Below, piece by piece: positions 39,501 to 49,800 of a DNA stretch of 64,000 bases. The notes below the pieces were generated by a model. It searched no databases, was not told the DNA's origin, and saw only the letters and a list, made by a program, of their open reading frames with translations. Positions within the stretch are counted from its first letter, which is position 1, and each line of letters starts with the position of its first letter. This DNA is from Streptomyces sp. WP-1 (GTDB lineage Bacteria > Actinomycetota > Actinomycetes > Streptomycetales > Streptomycetaceae). The stretch lies in the NCBI RefSeq assembly GCF_030450125.1, contig NZ_CP123923.1, forward strand, positions 7,039,001 to 7,103,000, in the 5' to 3' direction. Position numbers and translations under genes: made by a program.

Positions 39501-41255
39501 CGTACCGGGCTCGTGCCGGGGGACGTCCGGGAAGACGGGCGTGTGCTCGGTCGTCGGGGACGGGTGGGACTCGGTGATGGTGGGGGACTGGCGGGATTCG
39601 GTGGTCGTGGGGGGCTGATGGGACTCGATGGTCGTCGGGGACTGATGGGACTCGGTGATCGTGGGGGACTGGTGCGGCTCGGAGGTCGTCGGTGACTGGT
39701 TGTGCCCGCCGATGGTCGGGGTCTGGTGCTGGCCGCCGTCCGTGGGAGACCCGTTCTGGCCGCCGGCCGTCGGGGCCTGGTTCTCGCCGGTGGGCGACTG
39801 GGCGCGGGGTGCCCGGGGGGCGACCTCGTCCCGGCCGTAGTCCGTCGTGGGGGAGCGGTGGGACGTGGGGGCGCCGGTGGGGTCGGCGGATGTGGTGGAG
39901 CTGGTCTGCCGGGTGGGGCCGGTGGACGTGGTGGTGCCGATGGACGTGGTGGTGCCGGTCGACCGGGTGGACCCGGTGGACTCGGCGGTCCGGTCGGACT
40001 CGGCGGTCCGGTCGGACTCGGTGGACAGGTCGGTCTCCGTGGTCCGGTTGGTCTCGGTGGACAGGTGGGACTCGGCGGTCCGGTTGGTCTCGGTGGTCCG
40101 GGTGGACCCGGTGGACTCCGTGGCGATGTGCGGTGTCGTCTTCTGGGCGGCGCCGGTGACCGGGCCCTCGGACTCGGTGACCGTGCTGTGCGGGGCGGCG
40201 TGCGACGTACTGTCGCCGGTGTCGCCGCTCTTCTCGCCGGTACGACTACCACCCGTGTCCAGCGACTTGACGGAACCGATGCCGCTGCCGGTGCCCGCGC
40301 CCTTCTCCCCCCGCCCCGACCCCAGCCCCTTGGTGTCGAAGTCCTCCGCGCCGGGCAGATGCGGGCCGTCGCCGTCGAGGGACAGCTTCGGCAGGTGGAG
40401 GTCGGGCTCGGACGGCAGATGGATGTCGGGCGTGTGGACCTCGGTGTGCTCGCCGCCGCCGAACCGCCGCTTGCCCCCGCCGCCGCCCATCGCGCCGATG
40501 ATGCCCGAGGTCAGCGCGGACCCCATGTCGTTCTCGCCGCCGAAGATCTCGGACATCACCTCGGTGGTGACGATGCTGGACGCACCGCCGATGATGCCCT
40601 TGCCGAGCAGCGAGGACGCGAACTTCGGCGCGAAGGCCGAGCCCGCCCCGGAGAAGAGCCCGCCGATCGCACCGCCGATCGCGCCGCCCTCCAGGGCCTG
40701 GAGCGTGGCGGCGGTGTCCCACTTGGTGCGGTCGCCCTTGAGGAACTGGATCCCCTGGATCACCGCGTCCATGCCCACCATGAACCCGACACCGGTGGCG
40801 ATCGAGATCAGCAGCCGCTTCAGCAGCATCTTGACGATCATCCGCACACCGGTGACCAGGGCCGGGATCGCCTCCGGCGCCCAGAAGGCGAGTTCGGCGA
40901 TCTCGACCGCCAGCCACACCAGCTGGGCGATGATCATGTACTTGGCGTACTCGACCTGCAACCCCGTGTTCCGGCCCAGCTCGCCCAACTGCCCCGCCGC
41001 ATCGGCCATGTCGGGGATGTTGGACTTCAACTGCTGGGTGAAGGCGGTGAACTCGTCGGCGACCTGGCCGCCGACACTGTGCAGCACACCGCTGGTCGCC
41101 GGGTCGATCTCCCGGCTGATGGCGGTGAGCTGGCGCGCGGCGTCGTCCCACGCCGCGCCCAGGCTGCGCAGTTTGTCCTCGTCACCCTTGGGCCAGTCCT
41201 GTCCGACGGCCAGCTTGGCGACCCAGCCCAGTTCCGGGGGCAGTTCGATGCTCAT
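24594..41255 (-). CDS. Giant 5553-residue type VII effector with multiple enzyme modules
   Basis: Seen in order: a WXG100-like head (residues 1-100, [10 protein letters not shown]); membrane segments about 106-165; Thr/Ser/Gln-rich linker about 330-600; coiled-coil about 610-1050; a metalloprotease-like module with H1316-E-x-x-H1320-x-x-G-x-x-D1326; two edema factor/ExoY-like cyclase domains at about 1438-1665 and 1673-1900 (K1484/K1491, D1580/D1582, H1615; K1720/K1727, D1816/D1818, H1851); a Lys/Pro/Glu repeat linker; a 1700-residue beta-rich region without known motif; an OTU-like module (D3779, C3782, H4071 in NHYDAS); a second metalloprotease-like module (H4252-E-x-x-H4256, D4262); a papain-like module (C4852, H5013, N5032); and two OmpA-like modules (about 5178-5280, 5398-5550). 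Only two cysteines are found, both in active-site contexts. It overlaps the upstream WXG100 gene by ATGA. It is probably secreted by the encoded ESX system; no immunity gene is visible. Confidence 0.8.
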   Translation of the reverse strand: MSIELPPELGWVAKLAVGQDWPKGDEDKLRSLGAAWDDAARQLTAISREIDPATSGVLHSVGGQVADEFTAFTQQLKSNIPDMADAAGQLGELGRNTGLQVEYAKYMIIAQLVWLAVEIAELAFWAPEAIPALVTGVRMIVKMLLKRLLISIATGVGFMVGMDAVIQGIQFLKGDRTKWDTAATLQALEGGAIGGAIGGLFSGAGSAFAPKFASSLLGKGIIGGASSIVTTEVMSEIFGGENDMGSALTSGIIGAMGGGGGKRRFGGGEHTEVHTPDIHLPSEPDLHLPKLSLDGDGPHLPGAEDFDTKGLGSGRGEKGAGTGSGIGSVKSLDTGGSRTGEKSGDTGDSTSHAAPHSTVTESEGPVTGAAQKTTPHIATESTGSTRTTETNRTAESHLSTETNRTTETDLSTESDRTAESDRTAESTGSTRSTGTTTSIGTTTSTGPTRQTSSTTSADPTGAPTSHRSPTTDYGRDEVAPRAPRAQSPTGENQAPTAGGQNGSPTDGGQHQTPTIGGHNQSPTTSEPHQSPTITESHQSPTTIESHQPPTTTESRQSPTITESHPSPTTEHTPVFPDVPRHEPGTTPHVDTESTAPDAHVTEQLHQLNSVTVPTHDPNPLHQAPTPPTARPVAPDAGIRQRVSDLDRAARAAGMSEADRSAYTRAVEQAAASGDWQRAGEHLSDFRTHVETRTTQQRYDAFHAHAQGGFDRLTDFTGSRQEWQSRVDAVEQAHRSGDSELLDSRLNEYSSYVENHVPAESLTGNDTPRPFHQDVEDLRQRLALTTDQPTADRLREQLDSTRQDAELHDRLVQLRPTSDPETTALYDRLDSARTPDEANQALHDLEQHREDQQLQQRLDHLKSDEPTPDRPPTPGSEADLRRRLDALNDGADEHERELREQVDRAATEQEAERALRDLHEYRTDQQLQQRMDRLKSDTPDRPSERELRERLDALHDGEDDPRAAELRRRAQDAATEPEARAAFDKLDQHLRQRELDRQDQVRELGDRLEQLREQHTEQLLGVRDGAPEETSRQIEDIRTELSSHLTYDERTSTLRQELTRPAVAPESPGHLDRITTGTEEHSKTADETTPASGDGDALKVPADHTPSTDSDGSADSTNSTGSTAHRTNPAPAPQQPVPQPHQQPHEQPQHQPQEDQQLQARRDQPQEDPNHPSRQPVPGTEGLDDLRRLAGTNGPSGPPPRMRLDRTPRYVVRSGFDQRRFTVGDTSYTDLTVRVALRDDGSGAHDVDDTWSRAQEGVQRYFNDPRYTLPGGDRLHVTLERVGPDEKPHLTVDLVGAGHDMDQRNWAPGARPVEYAHEISHQLGLRDEYADETAPQRPHILGSLPGDVHRDPEHEGLPHGGLRDRHLKLLGALTTGHDDLLAQQGGGRHPRHEDTGDGSAWQQARAEAPAVPREHAWVDPVSDPTRQPEPKPGEVDAHTARETYGMPEKNFKGFRQIAREKNLVIDVRPTNPTAPKWLEAGAMAKPQDIKAKTINEADVHLGADPKTIGLVGYFKPRTPDRATVPEGDWDKVLSRYNQRSTEYRELNAKMAVYEAEHKFAVKDGVVYGVDDEGKQRPITGDHDLFDISTPGGTRVPHPQHDELIKEMQAKDIAVMHGAHMFWDPPSPFSKTVFDKIVGSHEGPGGEPLLRFRPENKHAELTWTKPLKDGEVNSYTARHTYGIPEKNFKGFRQIAREKNLVIDVRPTNSTAPKWLDAGAMAKPQDIKAKTISEADIHLGADPKNIGLVGYFKPTMPEKSAVPEKDWDKVLSRYNQRSVEYRELAAKMELLAKKNKFVVVDGVVHGVGEDGARLPITGDHDLFDISTPGGTRIPPEEHDALIKEMQAKDIAVMHGAHMFWDPPSPFSKTVFDKIVGSHHGPDGEPLLRFRPGHENAELTWTEKPQEQPKPEEPPKSEEQTKTEESPKPEDQTKTEEPPKPEDQTKTEEPPKPEDQTKTEEPPKPEDQTKTEEPPKPEDQTKTEEPPKPEEAPKPEEKQPDTVLDGRHIQGLAGKKITEDPGPNAVRTRVETLLGGHSGDTSVTQRLDAALDPANFRKQHGQMVNGGWRFAMHVDGKPYEVEVKATASAWRLDPTKDAAKDNDGDGFDVPVESTHESAPRKTEMTSSEAGLEFGPTIIRPVNPQLSALITPSGKLGGATHGRETTVKSSAQTANQFAFTGKTDSYTSDFTYQVTVTDHEGTRLTAPGADGEIKGQVRADVPRPLELDKDRPRAWQGWDAKQAKSGADRPASGHPVSITGLDTARDAVYRALPREARPDGTAHQDIEDFLQPSNVINEFEHASGPGLLSKPLTLSDGGKAHLLLTVEPDDSRALHTVDDKATLGSKSTGEHGQSRTENSSWSLGLSGGATGEVWKATDGSKETTWLTGTAGYTGSSNLAHGAKGKNSIGTESSREHTGKADLVATNVRLRVQLIRHHFAPGPDGLHSTSTAKIGDHTPPPSVKQPAPAPGDVVLTIDPQNGEVLRAVPHELPQVTTGDHPQLEPARLTDPVAAPRTTILDVPGSTELENHIVREMHRDHPGVLPPPEAIRPGTGAVDHPRVTPEAWDNLRALRQQLAPSRLRGGGSKLLDGTYRFTLKGPHLPGRSGTTHEILIKAEPGKGDHLGSGKSTTKAVNTRTTGADKSVTRSTKHVVNLAGNVRSSLDHPDVTRGFTIGSLDITAHNPSHGLTMGTETEVKRQFSLEADTDTYGHPVTYHVMVGVEDPKQPTTHLSTIAPSPHMQHITQVRPDGHLTVEVARSPEGTAENPPPRTIPKVEVLPQRHAIRHVTAPDDFRDTAQQSLTSAFQKKSAASALARVPELKDALDGLTDEDHLRSLVSASHGGWANSGDEQVGSGRNRDTVGLSTRTRLSNLHFRETLPGEGKLEIETKSSVSTQVADKNTRAFKAGVGFDAGRFPSKDSPDAALQVRGGFKGKGGAGQNSGENIKQKMTTSRKAAYKGTWHVYEADADVTVQGRVTDAKGNTTLGDPQHSKHRVLVLLSDDDVRRLGEDASKAPDTTGTRQAPLLAKGLLGGATAEIPRSDEILGEIDRQIRGLDKASDVPESALPFADTFSPENLSANYEDLVGRGILDYHVQESRTQRVITEVLVRGVPRDEWADEGDHSTGDTTRKVGLSETVKGSAGHNWSLGADGNFRISYAPVVKPKPGESAAAVKAEENKFGLGSVAWAPSGGAEGSRTKSAETGVTTKVEHKTSKFGDTVRFGNRMRFEVTVTRRTEYGRFVNLVKPRPVEPTWRVHVDVPKSLTETAEQAAAHRQEQQKQQPPKAQQQILDGGGTVEMRPLVPKADRDRWQASLDSAHDLVGFDNHAGLYDRAQTVLTTPRPWGDGVLGKTGAALSWGLGSAATTIGHWAGAMTPEAATKLIGSFVSDPRLDADHPLVSEQRLPLEQQFSLRRALGSGTLPTVFHQLKDPANGYRTVPLGSDGRTGVEVRLEPTGDAVEISTRDNGSDEITVATEHESAATASNGLNASLTPLAVPVTTKNPSVVVPLPTNALKLDRDQTFESGSPVTRAPGVPTRTLAPPVLPHGKTATEPGKATLKGAQVLMRQPVRLSTQKYDENGTYGNTAHTDGHVYYWTAKKTEDATTTTSTSTSTSTSTDTTAVKDSSTSKDSTATTDATTTTDTKPVKAPEETQQQDTTHQPAETQNPVETQEPVESQKLVDTDKPAESHESIKPAQEKSEDPRSTEETAQTVKPSPPEDHTQQDHTQQKNDHQDHDQQEHTQEEHTQQEHTQEEHTQLDHTAEDHTADDHTAEAPPQPRVPVPGDGRCLLYSVLASTPPEHWPSALHGGTADQARAQHGAVVHQIRTQRGPVGADTALGRAARNLHQMVLDRVRNSRPQDLPFDVTELYRRSQENRLRQTLRTESYEQLQQRLHDAGVDHVTSPDWLSPRALRTLYVGARAQEFTAPPHQLSAQEAADRAAAEVPETTDAQGRWQLGDTALAPHAQFAYLATHSEPLSLDYVDDHGRLVGAVVDTALHQPLTPAEHRALIRAVQNWVPGNDAWNTDEGEMFPGLVAHTLGIRLRTFQATGDGTAHLRTVGPQGGDRTVDVYYNGRNHYDASRTPDHPSGQSTTTAPPKAKPPFSDEAAPKAPKAPATTAHTTTASTATPHTATAHTASTSTAPRRPLDRTPRFVVRSAFDARAFRVGDTKVTDLTVRVAFRDGSGHDPGTAWQRLRQGAEEFYNRPDHRLPDGSLLHVTVERVPVDADPHLVVDLAGHDRPMDQRTWWPDAEPVAYAHELGHQLGLRDEYREDDEGSGRAQVAGSLLGDFHRPAPDGLAQGGLRGRHLQLLGALVGDVPESVPRAGGEPPHTVPSDTVPSEQDPRWQQARTDAEPVTRRHVWVDPVTDPRRDFAEEEHTSQDPRMPRSESYGERGDEEETDWSEILQEYTQERRSEYAWLDGLYGDTLDQDSYDRAHDALLTLQSMDLAHPVPDAEHRPHLELLAEQVLHLDGAPSADDYRYLLALTAHAGPESTRDAAALGAHFLATEHGALDNHTALVDSFGHVTGRDWTGARAVPPDLTSYTVSGPGGESAEHAAPWREPYVVTALGTPGDGLSLQMGGRTIQVSGPAEFAELVARDPLRGPDQDILLLVSHAQDQGLAQLVADRAGTAVWSTGAEVRPTLDWRTGTERLDLSGGDGGWSLHLGSARGPLDLFDAPPPEHDPGSPDYAAKLLPHPGDHGSPLTPENLLDRLGAHPLTTSDYEVIGAGPGTTLFEEPTGMRQTGFDYGPADTGDVPRLIVPTQGHQQTLVSQHPPLHVSGDLSLAHRQGGYGQQVFASPKAIESANHQLALAGSLVRLKADTVRLRVGDGQGGHRELLRVTPQFLTRSGKSEEEICRDFAQMVSGNVAASHVVFRGPDGTGLAKAPINALGRTEVTGIHHLAESLTLVADGERSEALDPSWAARQVGRDDRFIAESDGPAPGKSYGSALSYDPLDNPRRDVLSAAAREIGINEHAWAKIGEAYLVHSINAVDENGVPSLAHNYAKPSEPDHSHFGYHFAAVVLASEDGKHQITLENFARRAHVAAIVKSAVARNLRHATPDGVHKLHEAIGDELDSARTGAADEAQVKRLERHLALADALGRAVDAREARDAIPQHGPGRADADAAYEKAVKVAEARMKQASELTKGSDLWHFRMFSQRPGESMHEVSADLLTSAPSAEANPLTSVIVHGHRLPQVDIGFREGSRQISRDEGRKLNYVAELATRAGLWNHHNGLPLPRITVTGRGNARRPTLGGVLPEAARQRAEAVHGELRDRLDRYLINYQHGIAQRRLTAADFPVAVSTEHPTPGGDREQGRRTTVAVHDPRPRDTTADPTTAPPSPSSSSEAAPRAPRAPRTEHRPTEQPQPAPVRPHRPAEQPSAQPHHPATAPAPAPATTPAAPPPSSYRSERLTIGGVEFADGSVELSGARRETVHRLAAEVAWAAVANTRAGFPPPRVVVVGHANGMRGGLPHFGEALRRGQARADGVAEVFRSALATHLARLQADGDAVTLLADIEVTTRSEGNAPPLGAPSDPDATAARRQAFVVVELPRPGGGDAR
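29992..30100 (-). repeat. HT/QE pentapeptide-like linker repeats in the giant gene
   Basis: Units such as [10 protein letters not shown] and DHTAE recur in the linker just before the OTU-like module. The coding DNA repeats CTCCTCCTGGGTGTG-like words. They form a flexible, charged spacer, likely expandable by slippage. Confidence 0.6.
35301..35480 (-). repeat. Five exact 36-bp tandem repeats encoding [12 protein letters not shown]
   Basis: Five identical 36-bp units (starts 35301, 35337, 35373, 35409, 35445) encode a 12-residue Lys/Pro/Glu/Thr linker directly after the second cyclase-like domain. Degenerate copies flank them on both sides. Identity at DNA level suggests recent expansion or homogenisation. 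Confidence 0.9.
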
Positions 41256-41620
41256 GACTTGGTGTTCTTCACCCGTGTCTCGGTGGGCTGGACCTCGGCG
41301 GCGGTGTGCAGCCGCCGGGTCGCCTCGACGTTCTGGTCCTCCATGCGTTCGAGATTGACGGCCATCGTGCGGATGCCGTCGTGCATGCTGTCGACCAGCT
41401 GGCCCATCTGCCCGGTGCTGTCGATGATCTGTTTGTGGGGCGTGGCGTACTGCTCGTAGAACTGCTTCCCGGTGGCGTCGTCGCCCCAGCAGTCGCCCAG
41501 CTCGGAAAGGCGCCCCTCCAGGCCCTTGCCGATGTCCCGGAACCGCGCCGCCAGTTGCTGTACGTACGGCAGCTGGTTGCGCAGCCCGTCGGTGTCGACG
41601 TAGAACTCGCCGTCAGCCAT
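41252..41620 (-). CDS. WXG100-family type VII secretion protein
   Basis: The product is 122 residues, mostly two helices with a turn at D43-C-W-G (W45-G46-D47), the WXG position. It has a basic/polar C-terminal tail with VKNTKS. The stop overlaps the start of the giant gene as ATGA, so the two are coupled in translation; it may act as helper or partner in targeting the giant protein to EccC. ATG 41620 has a GGGAGGA site. Confidence 0.8.
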   Translation of the reverse strand: MADGEFYVDTDGLRNQLPYVQQLAARFRDIGKGLEGRLSELGDCWGDDATGKQFYEQYATPHKQIIDSTGQMGQLVDSMHDGIRTMAVNLERMEDQNVEATRRLHTAAEVQPTETRVKNTKS

Positions 41621-41668
41621 GCGTTCCTCCCTGGATCCGGTGGTCGTCGTGGGGTGCGGTGCGGGGCG

Positions 41669-42109
41669 TCATCGGCCGTCACCGCGTCGTACGTCCGGCC
41701 GCCCCTCGGCGAGATACTCGCGCACCTGGTCGGGCATGGCCGGTTCCTCCGCGAGCAGTTCCGTGGCGTCGACCCTGCCCTCGATCAGGTCGGTGAGCCG
41801 CACCCCGGCCGGCAGGCCGTGCGAGCCGACCTCGGCGACGGCCTCCAGCGCGTTGGCGCGGGCCTGGCGGATGGTGGACAGCAGCGCGTCGGAGAGTTCC
41901 TTCGGCGCCATCCGGTGGTAGGCGCCGGTGGGAAACTCGATCGCGGTGACCTCGCCCTGCGCGTTCACGGTCGCCTTGACGGACTGCCGGGGGGCGGTCG
42001 CCGTGCCGGTCACCTCGTTGATCCGGCGCCGTGTCTCGACGGCCTCCGTGCGCTGCTTGCGGTACAGCGCCAGCAGGTCCTCTATCTCCTGGTCGTAGGG
42101 GCTGCTCAT
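41669..42109 (-). CDS. YbaB/EbfC-like DNA-binding protein
   Basis: The product is 146 residues. After a coiled N-terminal helix (LLALYRKQRTEAVETRRRINEV) comes a strand-helix part, VKATVNAQGEVTAIEFPTGAY and LLSTIRQARANALEAVAEV, matching the YbaB/EbfC nucleoid-associated fold. Such genes often sit inside actinobacterial ESX loci near WXG100 genes; whether they bind DNA there is unknown. A good AAGGAG site precedes ATG 42109. It is the second gene upstream of the giant gene. Confidence 0.78.
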   Translation of the reverse strand: MSSPYDQEIEDLLALYRKQRTEAVETRRRINEVTGTATAPRQSVKATVNAQGEVTAIEFPTGAYHRMAPKELSDALLSTIRQARANALEAVAEVGSHGLPAGVRLTDLIEGRVDATELLAEEPAMPDQVREYLAEGRPDVRRGDGR

Positions 42110-42224
42110 CCGAGTCTCCTTGCGTCGTGCGATGGTGCGGCGGCGGGACGGCGCCGGGTGGCGGACGGCCGACGGGTGGCGGACGGCCGACGGGTGGCGG
42201 AGCGCCGCCGGGTGCCGGGGGCGG

Positions 42225-45200
42225 TCACAGCACCGCCCCGGAGCCGTCGGAGGCCGCCGTGCCCCAGGTGTCGCCCTCCTGGACCAGCAGGTCGGCGATG
42301 CCCCGGGACGGCTGCGCCAGTTCCTCCTCGGCTTCCGCCTCCTCCAACGCCGCCTCCTGCGGGGGCAGTTCGGCGGTGAGTTCCGAGGGGTCGCCGGCGA
42401 ACGAGCGCAGCGGGACGGCCGGGATGACCATCTCGCCGGGTCCCGCGGCCCCGGACCGGTTGGGGCGCCAGGTGGAGAGCCGGGGTCCGTCCGCCTCCTC
42501 CGCCGTGGCACCGGCCTCGCCGGTCCAGGTGCCGGCGTCCTCCGTCGCGTAGCCGGGTGCGAGGACCTCCTCCTCGTCCTCGGTCGGCACGGACCACAGC
42601 AGCGGTACGAACGCCGCTCCCGCGCTGTCCCAGGCCGCCGTGTCCTCCGCCTCCGCCTCGGCACCGGTGGCGGGCGTCAACGCCACGTGATCGTCTAGGA
42701 GTTCGGGATCGTCCGGCACGTCCGGCACGTCCGGGTCGCCCGCGTCGAGCGGCCGCGCGGTGCCCTCACCGCCCACCGGAAGCACGACCAGTGCCGCCGC
42801 GTCGTCCTCGTCCCGGCGCCGATGCCGTCGTTCGGCGGACTCCTCCGCGGCACCCGCCGCAGCGGCGCCGAGGGCGGTCGCGGCCACCGCCGCGGCGGTC
42901 GCTCCCGCCGCCGCTCCGAGCAGGGTGGCGGGCAACGCGCCCTCGCCCACGCCCTCTTGGGCCGACACCACCGGACGCTCGCCGTCGGCCTCCGCCTCCG
43001 GCGTCCAGGCGTCCGCGTCGGGAGTCAGCAGACCGGAGGCGTCCGACCGCTCGTCCCGCGCCCCGTTGGAGGGGGCGCCCGCGCCGGGCAGCATGCCGGG
43101 CATCGCGGGCGCGGCCTCGCCCGCCGCGACGGCACCCGTCTCCCCGGCCCCGGCCTCGTCCGCCCAGGCGGCATCGGCGTCCCCGGTCTCCGCGAGGGGC
43201 TCCACGGGGGCCGCCGTCGGCTGCGGCGCGATGGGCAGTCCGTCCGAGCCGATCATCATTCCCTCGGTGGGGTCCGGCAGCGCGAGGCCCTCGCCGCCCG
43301 CTCCGGCGCCCCCGACGATCTCGTCGGGCACCCCGGGTTCACCGGTCCACGGCTCGCCCTCGGGCTCCAGCAGCCCCGAGGCGTCGCTCGGATCGGTCGT
43401 GCCCTGCGCGGCCGGGCCGCCCGCGCCCATGCCGGGCATCATGGGCATGCCGCCCGCCCCGGCGCCGGTGAGGCCCTCCTCGGTGGCGAGCGCGCCGGGC
43501 AGCGCCTCCGCCTCCTCGTCCAGGGGCAGCCCGAGCCCCTCGCCGCCCGGCAGGGCGCCGGCACCGCCGATCTCCTCGCCCACCTCGGGGTCGCCGAGCC
43601 AGGGCTCGGCCTCGCTGTCGATCAGCCCGCTGGCGTCGCTGGGGTCGAGGGCGCCGCTCTGCGGCATGCCGCCCCCGCCCATGCCGGGCATCATCGGCAT
43701 GCCGCCCGCCCCGGTACCGGTGAGGCCCTCGTCGGTGGAGAGCCCGCCGGGGTAGTGCGCGGCCTCCGCCTCGTCCACCGGCAGCCCGAGGCCGTCGCCG
43801 CCCGCCTCGGCGCCCTTGCCGCCGATCTCGTCGGCCACGCTCGGGTCGCCGAGCCAGGGCTCGGCCTCGCTGTCGATCAGCCCGCTGGCGTCGCTGGGGT
43901 CGGGAGCGCCGCTCTGCGGCATGCCGCCCGCGCCCATGCCGGGCATCATCGGCATCCCGCCCGTGCCGAGCGCCTTTTCGCCCGCCGGCAGGCCGTCGAG
44001 GGAGGGCGACTCCAGCGCGTCGTTCAGGCCGGCCGGCGATTGGAGTCCGTCCGGCAGCTCGGACTCCGTGCCGAGGCCGCCCGGGAACTGCTCGGGGGCG
44101 ACATCGCCGAGTCCTTCCCCCGTGTTCAGGCCGCCGGTGCCGCCGACACCCGTGTCGCCGGGGAAGTCCTCGGGGAGTCCGTCGGTGCCCGACCAACTGG
44201 CCGGGTCCTCGGCGAGGTTGTCGGCCAGCGTGGGGAACTTGCCGACGCCGCCGCCGGTGTTGAGGCCGCCCGGGAAGGCGGTGGGCGTCAGTGTCGGAAG
44301 ATCGTCGCCCACGCCGGAACCGCCCGGGAAAGCGGTGGGCGTCAGCGTCGGAAGGTCGTCGCCCACGCCGGAACCACCCGGGAAAGCGGCCGGGTTGAGC
44401 GCCTTGTCCAGGGCGTTCGGGTCGAGGGTGTCGTTGCCGAACGCGTCGTTTGGAAGCCCGTCCAGGCCGGGCGCGTCGCCGCCCACGTCCGTGCCGCCGG
44501 AGAACGGCGAGGGCGTGGCGAGCGCGCTGATCGGATTCACGCCGGGCATGTCGGGATTCGGGAGGCCCGAGGTGTCGGGGGCCGAGAACGCCTGCGGATC
44601 CGGCGCGTTCACGTCGGGCAGGTTCGGGTCGGTCAGATCGGGGTCGGAGACGTCCGGGACGTCGTCGGTGACATCCGGGCTGTCGGTGGGGCTGGTGACC
44701 GGGGGCGGGGTGTGCACCGAGTCGATGGTGACCTGGTACTCGCCCGCCAGGCTCTTGAGCACCGCCCGCATGTCGCTGGTCATCATCTCGACCAGCTGCG
44801 GCTTCTCGTGGATCGGGATCAGGCCGTTGCTCATCGGCTTGACGCCCATCTTCACGGCCTGGTCGGCGTACCAGGCGTCGATGTCGGCGATCTTGACCTG
44901 GGCGTTGTGCAGATTGACCGAGTTGTTGGCGAGCTGCTGGGGCACGGAGTTGCCCGCCTCGCCGCCGGAGAGCACGTCCGCGGTCGCCTTCACCTGGCGG
45001 GAGAAGGTGTTGATCATGTCGCAGAAGGCGTCCGCCGCGGCGCCCTTCCACGGGCCGTTCTCCCCGGCCAGCGCGTTCGCCTGGTCGGCGAGACTCTTGG
45101 CGATCCCGGCGAGCACCACCTGGGCGTCCAGGAAGTGGCCCGCCGCGTCCATCAGGGACTGGGGGTCGGAGATGCCCTTGGCGCGCTCCTGGTTGGCGTC

Positions 45201-45359
45201 GGAGCCGGTTCCGGCGGACATGCCATTGATGGCCGCCATGATCTGCTTCCAGTCCCACGAGTTGTAGTCGTCGATCGACCCCGGATCGTTCCCGGGATCG
45301 GCGAAGATGCCGTCACCGCTGTCGCTGAACCCGCCGGTGTTGTAGTCCGGGCTGCCCAT
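42225..45359 (-). CDS. Large WXG100-headed repeat protein of the ESX locus
   Basis: The product is 1044 residues. Residues about 60-200 are a helical WXG100/PPE-like domain with W104-K-G106. The rest is acidic, low in complexity and rich in Gly/Pro/Asp. Three 83-84-residue repeats contain GGMPMMPGMG, DPSDASGL and EPWxGDP (43260-43970), and two 18-residue units contain FPGGSGVGDDLPTLT (44270-44386). A short hydrophobic Ala-rich stretch lies near 780-810, before an RRHRRRDEDD motif. It could be a secreted surface or scaffold protein; no enzyme motif is seen. Confidence 0.7.
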   Translation of the reverse strand: MGSPDYNTGGFSDSGDGIFADPGNDPGSIDDYNSWDWKQIMAAINGMSAGTGSDANQERAKGISDPQSLMDAAGHFLDAQVVLAGIAKSLADQANALAGENGPWKGAAADAFCDMINTFSRQVKATADVLSGGEAGNSVPQQLANNSVNLHNAQVKIADIDAWYADQAVKMGVKPMSNGLIPIHEKPQLVEMMTSDMRAVLKSLAGEYQVTIDSVHTPPPVTSPTDSPDVTDDVPDVSDPDLTDPNLPDVNAPDPQAFSAPDTSGLPNPDMPGVNPISALATPSPFSGGTDVGGDAPGLDGLPNDAFGNDTLDPNALDKALNPAAFPGGSGVGDDLPTLTPTAFPGGSGVGDDLPTLTPTAFPGGLNTGGGVGKFPTLADNLAEDPASWSGTDGLPEDFPGDTGVGGTGGLNTGEGLGDVAPEQFPGGLGTESELPDGLQSPAGLNDALESPSLDGLPAGEKALGTGGMPMMPGMGAGGMPQSGAPDPSDASGLIDSEAEPWLGDPSVADEIGGKGAEAGGDGLGLPVDEAEAAHYPGGLSTDEGLTGTGAGGMPMMPGMGGGGMPQSGALDPSDASGLIDSEAEPWLGDPEVGEEIGGAGALPGGEGLGLPLDEEAEALPGALATEEGLTGAGAGGMPMMPGMGAGGPAAQGTTDPSDASGLLEPEGEPWTGEPGVPDEIVGGAGAGGEGLALPDPTEGMMIGSDGLPIAPQPTAAPVEPLAETGDADAAWADEAGAGETGAVAAGEAAPAMPGMLPGAGAPSNGARDERSDASGLLTPDADAWTPEAEADGERPVVSAQEGVGEGALPATLLGAAAGATAAAVAATALGAAAAGAAEESAERRHRRRDEDDAAALVVLPVGGEGTARPLDAGDPDVPDVPDDPELLDDHVALTPATGAEAEAEDTAAWDSAGAAFVPLLWSVPTEDEEEVLAPGYATEDAGTWTGEAGATAEEADGPRLSTWRPNRSGAAGPGEMVIPAVPLRSFAGDPSELTAELPPQEAALEEAEAEEELAQPSRGIADLLVQEGDTWGTAASDGSGAVL
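43260..43970 (-). repeat. Three ~250-bp modules within the large WXG100-headed gene
   Basis: The codons for GGMPMMPGMG recur at about 43435, 43685 and 43936, spaced 250-252 bp, with the DPSDASGL and EPWxGDP codons in step. The modules have diverged, so they are older than the 36-bp repeats of the giant gene. Confidence 0.75.
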
Positions 45360-45450
45360 CTTTGCCCCAGTCTCCCGCTTGCGCCCCTGTCAGGGTCCCC
45401 GCCGCCCCCGGTCACCGTCGTACGGTGCCGGGGGCGGCCAGGACCACCCG

Positions 45451-46005
45451 TCAACTTGCTCCGCCGCCGGACCCGCCGGCGTCGGTCACCAGGCTGGTGA
45501 AGTCACTGGTCGTGCTCTGCATGGCGTTCTGCAGATCAGTGGCCTTCATCCGCCCGGCGTCTTCCAGAGTGGTGTAGTGCTGCGCCAACTGCTTGACGCC
45601 GTCGCGCAGATCACCGAGGCCCTGGGCCAGGTCCTGGAACACCTTGATGTACGACTCCTTGAGCCCGGAGTCGGCGTTCGGACCGTTGACCTTCGTCCGG
45701 ATCTGGTTCGCGTGGTAGAACGCGCCCGGCTCGGTCTGCACCTTCCCCAGCTCGGTCGCGGCGTCCCGCGTGGGCTGGATCAGCTTGTCGATGTTGTCGG
45801 CGAACAACAGCATCGACGGGGTGTCCACGCTGGTACCGCTGCCCGGGTCACCCGAACCGCCCGGTACGTTGGGCGGGTTGAAGGTGTTGGACGCGGTCAC
45901 GGTGCCGTGCCCGGAATCGAGCGTCGTCCCGCCGTCGTAGTGCTGCGGGTCCGGAGTCGGAGTCGACGAGTGCGTGTCCGGGATCGGCAAGGGCTGGTCG
46001 GCCAT
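45451..46005 (-). CDS. Helical ESX-locus protein of unknown function
   Basis: The product is 184 residues: a Pro/Thr/Gly-rich N-terminal tail of about 60 residues and then helices (LFADNIDKLIQPTRDAATEL, ESYIKVFQDLAQGLGDLRDGV). It has no WXG motif but resembles WXG100-like four-helix partners in length and amphipathic pattern. It lies 3 bp after the preceding WXG100 gene, so it may be a secreted partner or chaperone. Confidence 0.65.
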   Translation of the reverse strand: MADQPLPIPDTHSSTPTPDPQHYDGGTTLDSGHGTVTASNTFNPPNVPGGSGDPGSGTSVDTPSMLLFADNIDKLIQPTRDAATELGKVQTEPGAFYHANQIRTKVNGPNADSGLKESYIKVFQDLAQGLGDLRDGVKQLAQHYTTLEDAGRMKATDLQNAMQSTTSDFTSLVTDAGGSGGGAS

Positions 46006-46008
46006 CGG

Positions 46009-46296
46009 TCACCCCCAGAGCCGAACGCCCTGGCGCTCGCCACTGGAGTAGTACTCGTTGATCTCACCGAGCATCTGCGTGGCGGAGGCGGCCTTCTGGG
46101 TCATGTCCGCGGCGGCCGCGTCCCACTGCGCCTTGACCTGCTGGTAGGTCTGCTGGGCGTCGCTGGTCCACTCGCTGAGGTGCATCTTCGCCGCGTTGTC
46201 CAGCTCGGTGAGAGTCTGGTTGATGCGCTGCGTGATGGAGTTCATCTCGCCGACGATGTAGTCGACCTGCTCCATCTGGACGGTGTACGTGGTCAT
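46009..46296 (-). CDS. WXG100-family protein (EsxA/EsxB-like)
   Basis: The product is 95 residues, the normal size of ESAT-6/CFP-10-like proteins. Two amphipathic helices flank W43-T-S45 (a WxS variant of WXG) in HLSEWTSDAQQTY, and the C terminus has YYSSGERQG. It likely forms a dimer with the neighbouring WXG100 protein and is exported through EccC. Confidence 0.85.
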   Translation of the reverse strand: MTTYTVQMEQVDYIVGEMNSITQRINQTLTELDNAAKMHLSEWTSDAQQTYQQVKAQWDAAAADMTQKAASATQMLGEINEYYSSGERQGVRLWG

Positions 46297-46360
46297 CTGC
46301 TGTCCGGCTCCTTGGGAACGGATGCGAGTACGAAGGGATGTGCGTCGGTCGGGGGACCGG

Positions 46361-46702
46361 TCAGGAGGGGAAGCCCGGCAGACCGACGCTGCCCGAGCCC
46401 ATCTGCTGCGCGACCTGCTGCGCCTGCTGCTGGGTGTTCTCGTGGGTGTTGGCGTAGACGTGGGTGTTCTGCGCCAGCTTCTCCAGCATGGTGCGCAGCG
46501 ACTGGTTGACCTTGTCGAAGTCGGTCAGCCAGTCCTGCATGGCCGTGTGGTAGATGTTCGCGGCCTCGCCGCTCCAGCTCGCCCGCAGGCCCTCGATCTG
46601 GCCGTCCATCTGCGCGTACGAGCCGGTCGTCTCGTCCAGGGCGGTCTGGAAGCTGCCCTGGGCGGCGGTCATTCCCTGTAGTTCGACTGACGTCAGTGCC
46701 AT
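46361..46702 (-). CDS. WXG100-family protein (EsxA/EsxB-like)
   Basis: The product is 113 residues with a canonical W43-S-G45 in LRASWSGEAANIYHTAMQDW between two helices, followed by a Gln/Thr-rich tail. ATG 46702 has a GAGAGGA site. It is the first of the small ESX substrate genes, 151 bp after the EccA-like gene, and probably pairs with the 95-residue protein encoded next. Confidence 0.88.
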   Translation of the reverse strand: MALTSVELQGMTAAQGSFQTALDETTGSYAQMDGQIEGLRASWSGEAANIYHTAMQDWLTDFDKVNQSLRTMLEKLAQNTHVYANTHENTQQQAQQVAQQMGSGSVGLPGFPS

Positions 46703-46853
46703 CGTGTGTCCTCTCTCGAACTGCGGCGCCGGCCTTGGCCGTTGACAGCGCTGTCGCACCCACGGGGGATGCGCGCCGACGCCGGATGGTGGGGGGTCAC
46801 CCGCCGTCCGCCGCCGCACACGGGATCGTGCGCGGCGCCGGGGCGGACGTCTC

Positions 46854-49800
46854 TCATGTCTGCACCAGGGGCCTCGCCTGGGGCGGCGGCTCCGTGGTGC
46901 CCGGCAGCCCGGCCCCCGGGTGCGGGGCGTTCGCCGGCTGCGCTGCCGTGGCCGGTGCGGGGTGGGGCGGCGGCGCGCCGTTCGCACGCGGCGGCGGACC
47001 GGCGGGTACGGCGGTCCGCGCGGCCTCGGGTGCCCGCGCGCCGTTCGCTGCGGGCGGCGGGCCTGCCGCCCCCGAACCCGCCGAACCCGCAGTGCCCGTC
47101 GAATGCGCGGTGCCCGCCGCGCTCGAAGGGCCCGAAGGGCCGGGCCCCTGCGTCGTGTCGGAGGCCGCGGCTCCCGGGAGGTCCGTCGCGGAGACGGTAC
47201 GGGTGCGGGCGGACGCGGCGAGCCGTTCCGCCAGCCGGTGCGCCTCCCAGGCGCCCCCGGGCGGCGGCGAGGCGTCGAAGGCGGCGGCCAGCATCTCGGC
47301 CGCGTCGTCGGCCAGCTGGAAACCGAAGGCCCACAGCCGGCGCCGTACCAGCTCGATGGCCTGCTCCACGGTGTACGGGTCGAGCCGCAGGTACTCGGCG
47401 AACTCCCCGGCGATGTCGGCCCGTTCGCCGATCAGCGCGCGCAGTTCGGCGGGCGAGCCGCACAGGGCGAGCACCGTGTCGCAGGGGGTGCCCGCGAGCC
47501 GGGCCAGTCCGTCGAGCACCGCCGAGCGCTCGGCGGGCGAACGGCGGCCGAGGGCCTCGTCGAGACGCAGCACCAGCAGGCCGCCCTCCGCCTCCTCCAG
47601 GGCCGTCGCCAGCCGGTGGGCGGGCTGCTTCGGGAAGCGCGCCGGGAGCGCGGACAGCCGTACCTCGTGCACGGTGCCCGAGGTGAGCAGGCCCGCCTCG
47701 GTCAGACAGCGCGCGTAGGTCCGGGCCAGTGCCCGCCGGCCGCTGCCCTGCGGTCCCTCCAGCACGATGTTGGCCTGCGCGGACACCGCCCGGCCGGGCT
47801 CGCGCCCGGCACCGGCGAGCGCCGCCACCCGGGTGGCCAGGGCGGCGCGGGCCGCGTCGAGACCGGCCATCGCGGCCAACTTCCGCAGACCCGCAGGTGC
47901 TTGGGGCGCGGCGGCGGGTGCCGTGGAGGGGGCGGGCGCCGGGCCCGCGGGCTGCGGGGCGCGGGCCCCTCGGCCGGGGCGCTGCTCGCCCTGGCCGCTC
48001 GCCGGGGCCGCCGGGCCGCCCTGCGCCTCCGCCGCCCCGGCCGGCACGGTGATGACGTCCGCGCCGTCGAGACGGGACAACTCCGTGTCGTCACCGGGGG
48101 GTCCGGCGGCGAGCCGGGACGCCTGCCGGCTGATCATCTCCTCGAAGACCTGGCGGGCGACGCGCCCGTTGCCGAAGGTGGCGCCCTTGGGGACGTCCTG
48201 GAAGTAGCGGTCCAGGGCCTCAAGCGCCGAACCCGACAGCTCGTAGTAGTGCTTGGCGCACAGGCCCCGCACGATGGTGACCAGTTCCTCGGCGCTGTAG
48301 TTGGGGAACTCCACGGTGCGGGCGAAACGCGAGGCCATGCCCGGGTTGGAGGCGAGGAACTGCTCCATCTGCGCGGAGTACCCGGCGACGATCACCACGA
48401 CCTCGTCGCGATGGTCCTCCATCAGCTTCATCAGCGTGTCCACGGCCTCCTGCCCGAAGTCGGGGCCGTTGCCACGGGACTGGCTGGTGAGCGTGTACGC
48501 CTCGTCGATGAACAGCACACCGCCGAGCGCCTTGTTGAAGACCTCCGTGGTCTTGATGGCCGTACCGCCGATGATCTGCGCCACCAGGTCGGCGCGGGCC
48601 ACCTCGACGATATGGCCCTGGCTGAGGATGCCCAGTTCCGCGAGGACCGCGCCGTAGAGCCGGGCCACCGTGGTCTTGCCGGTACCGGGCGGACCCGCGA
48701 AGACCAGGTGCCGGCTGATGGGCGGCATCGGCAGGCCCATCTCCTGGCGGCGCTGCGCCATCTTGTTCAGGTTGATCAGGCCGGTGACCTCCAGCTTCAC
48801 GCTCTCCAGGCCGACCAGCCCCTCCAGCTCCGCGAGGGGCCCGGTACCGGTGTGCGCGGCCGCCCGGGTCGCCGCCTCGGCGTCCGCCGCGCCGGAGTCG
48901 CCACCACCGGTGGCACCGGTCGTACGGCCGGCGGGATCGCCGCCGGTGTCGACGCGCTCCACCGAGACCTGGCCCGACTTGAGCTGGCGGACCGGGGCGC
49001 CGCCGTTGTCGCGGATCTCGCAGTCGTGCACCCGTACCGGTTCGTCGGTGTTGCAGCGCACCCCGTCGCCGCCGTTGTCGAAGACGGTGCAGTTGGTCAG
49101 TTCGGCCCGCGAGGACGCCTGCACATGCACACCGTGGCCACGCGCCCCGTTGACCCGGCAGCCGACCGCGGTGAGGGCACCGCCCGCGCTGACCCGGATG
49201 CCGTCGCCGTCCGCGCCGGTGAACTCGCTGTCCTGGGCGCTGAGTTCGCACTCCGCCCCGACGAGCGTCGAGCAGCCGGTGAACGCCGAGCCGGTCACCT
49301 CGGCGCGGGCACCCGAGGCGAGGGCGAGGCCCGTGCCGCCCCCGGAGCGCAGCCGCAGCGCGGACAGCGTCGCCGAGGCACCCTCGGACAGCTCGACGCC
49401 CGTCACCAACTCGGCGTCGCGGAGCGTCACCTGGGTCCTGGCCCCGGCGCCCCGCAGCGCGGGGCCGCCCGCGTCGGCCGTCAGCCGGTCCAGCACCACC
49501 GCACCGTCCGCCACCTGCACGGCCGCCGTGCTCGCGCCCTCGACGGCCAGCCCCGCGCCCTCGGCACGGCCGCCCGCCTCGACCAGCAGACCGGTCGGGG
49601 TGCCGGTGATCCGGCAGTCCTCGATACGGGGCCGCGCGCCGGCCGAGACATGGATGCCCTCCCGCCGGGCCCCGGCGACAAGGCACTCGCGCAGCACCGG
49701 CGCGCTGCCCTCGCCGACCCGGACCGCCTGCCCACCGGAACCGGTGAACGAGCAGCGGGTGAGCACGACTTCGGCCGCGCTGGTCAGATACGCGTCCAGG

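Noticed and set aside
33318..39695. A 2125-codon plus-strand ORF opposite the giant gene
   Set aside because: Same reason: low-information Gly/Arg/Leu-rich shadow of the repeat-containing minus-strand protein.
24594..41255. The giant ORF considered as a polyketide or peptide synthetase
   Set aside because: No ketosynthase, adenylation, condensation or carrier-protein motif is visible; the WXG100 head and ATGA overlap with a WXG100 gene place it in the ESX locus.
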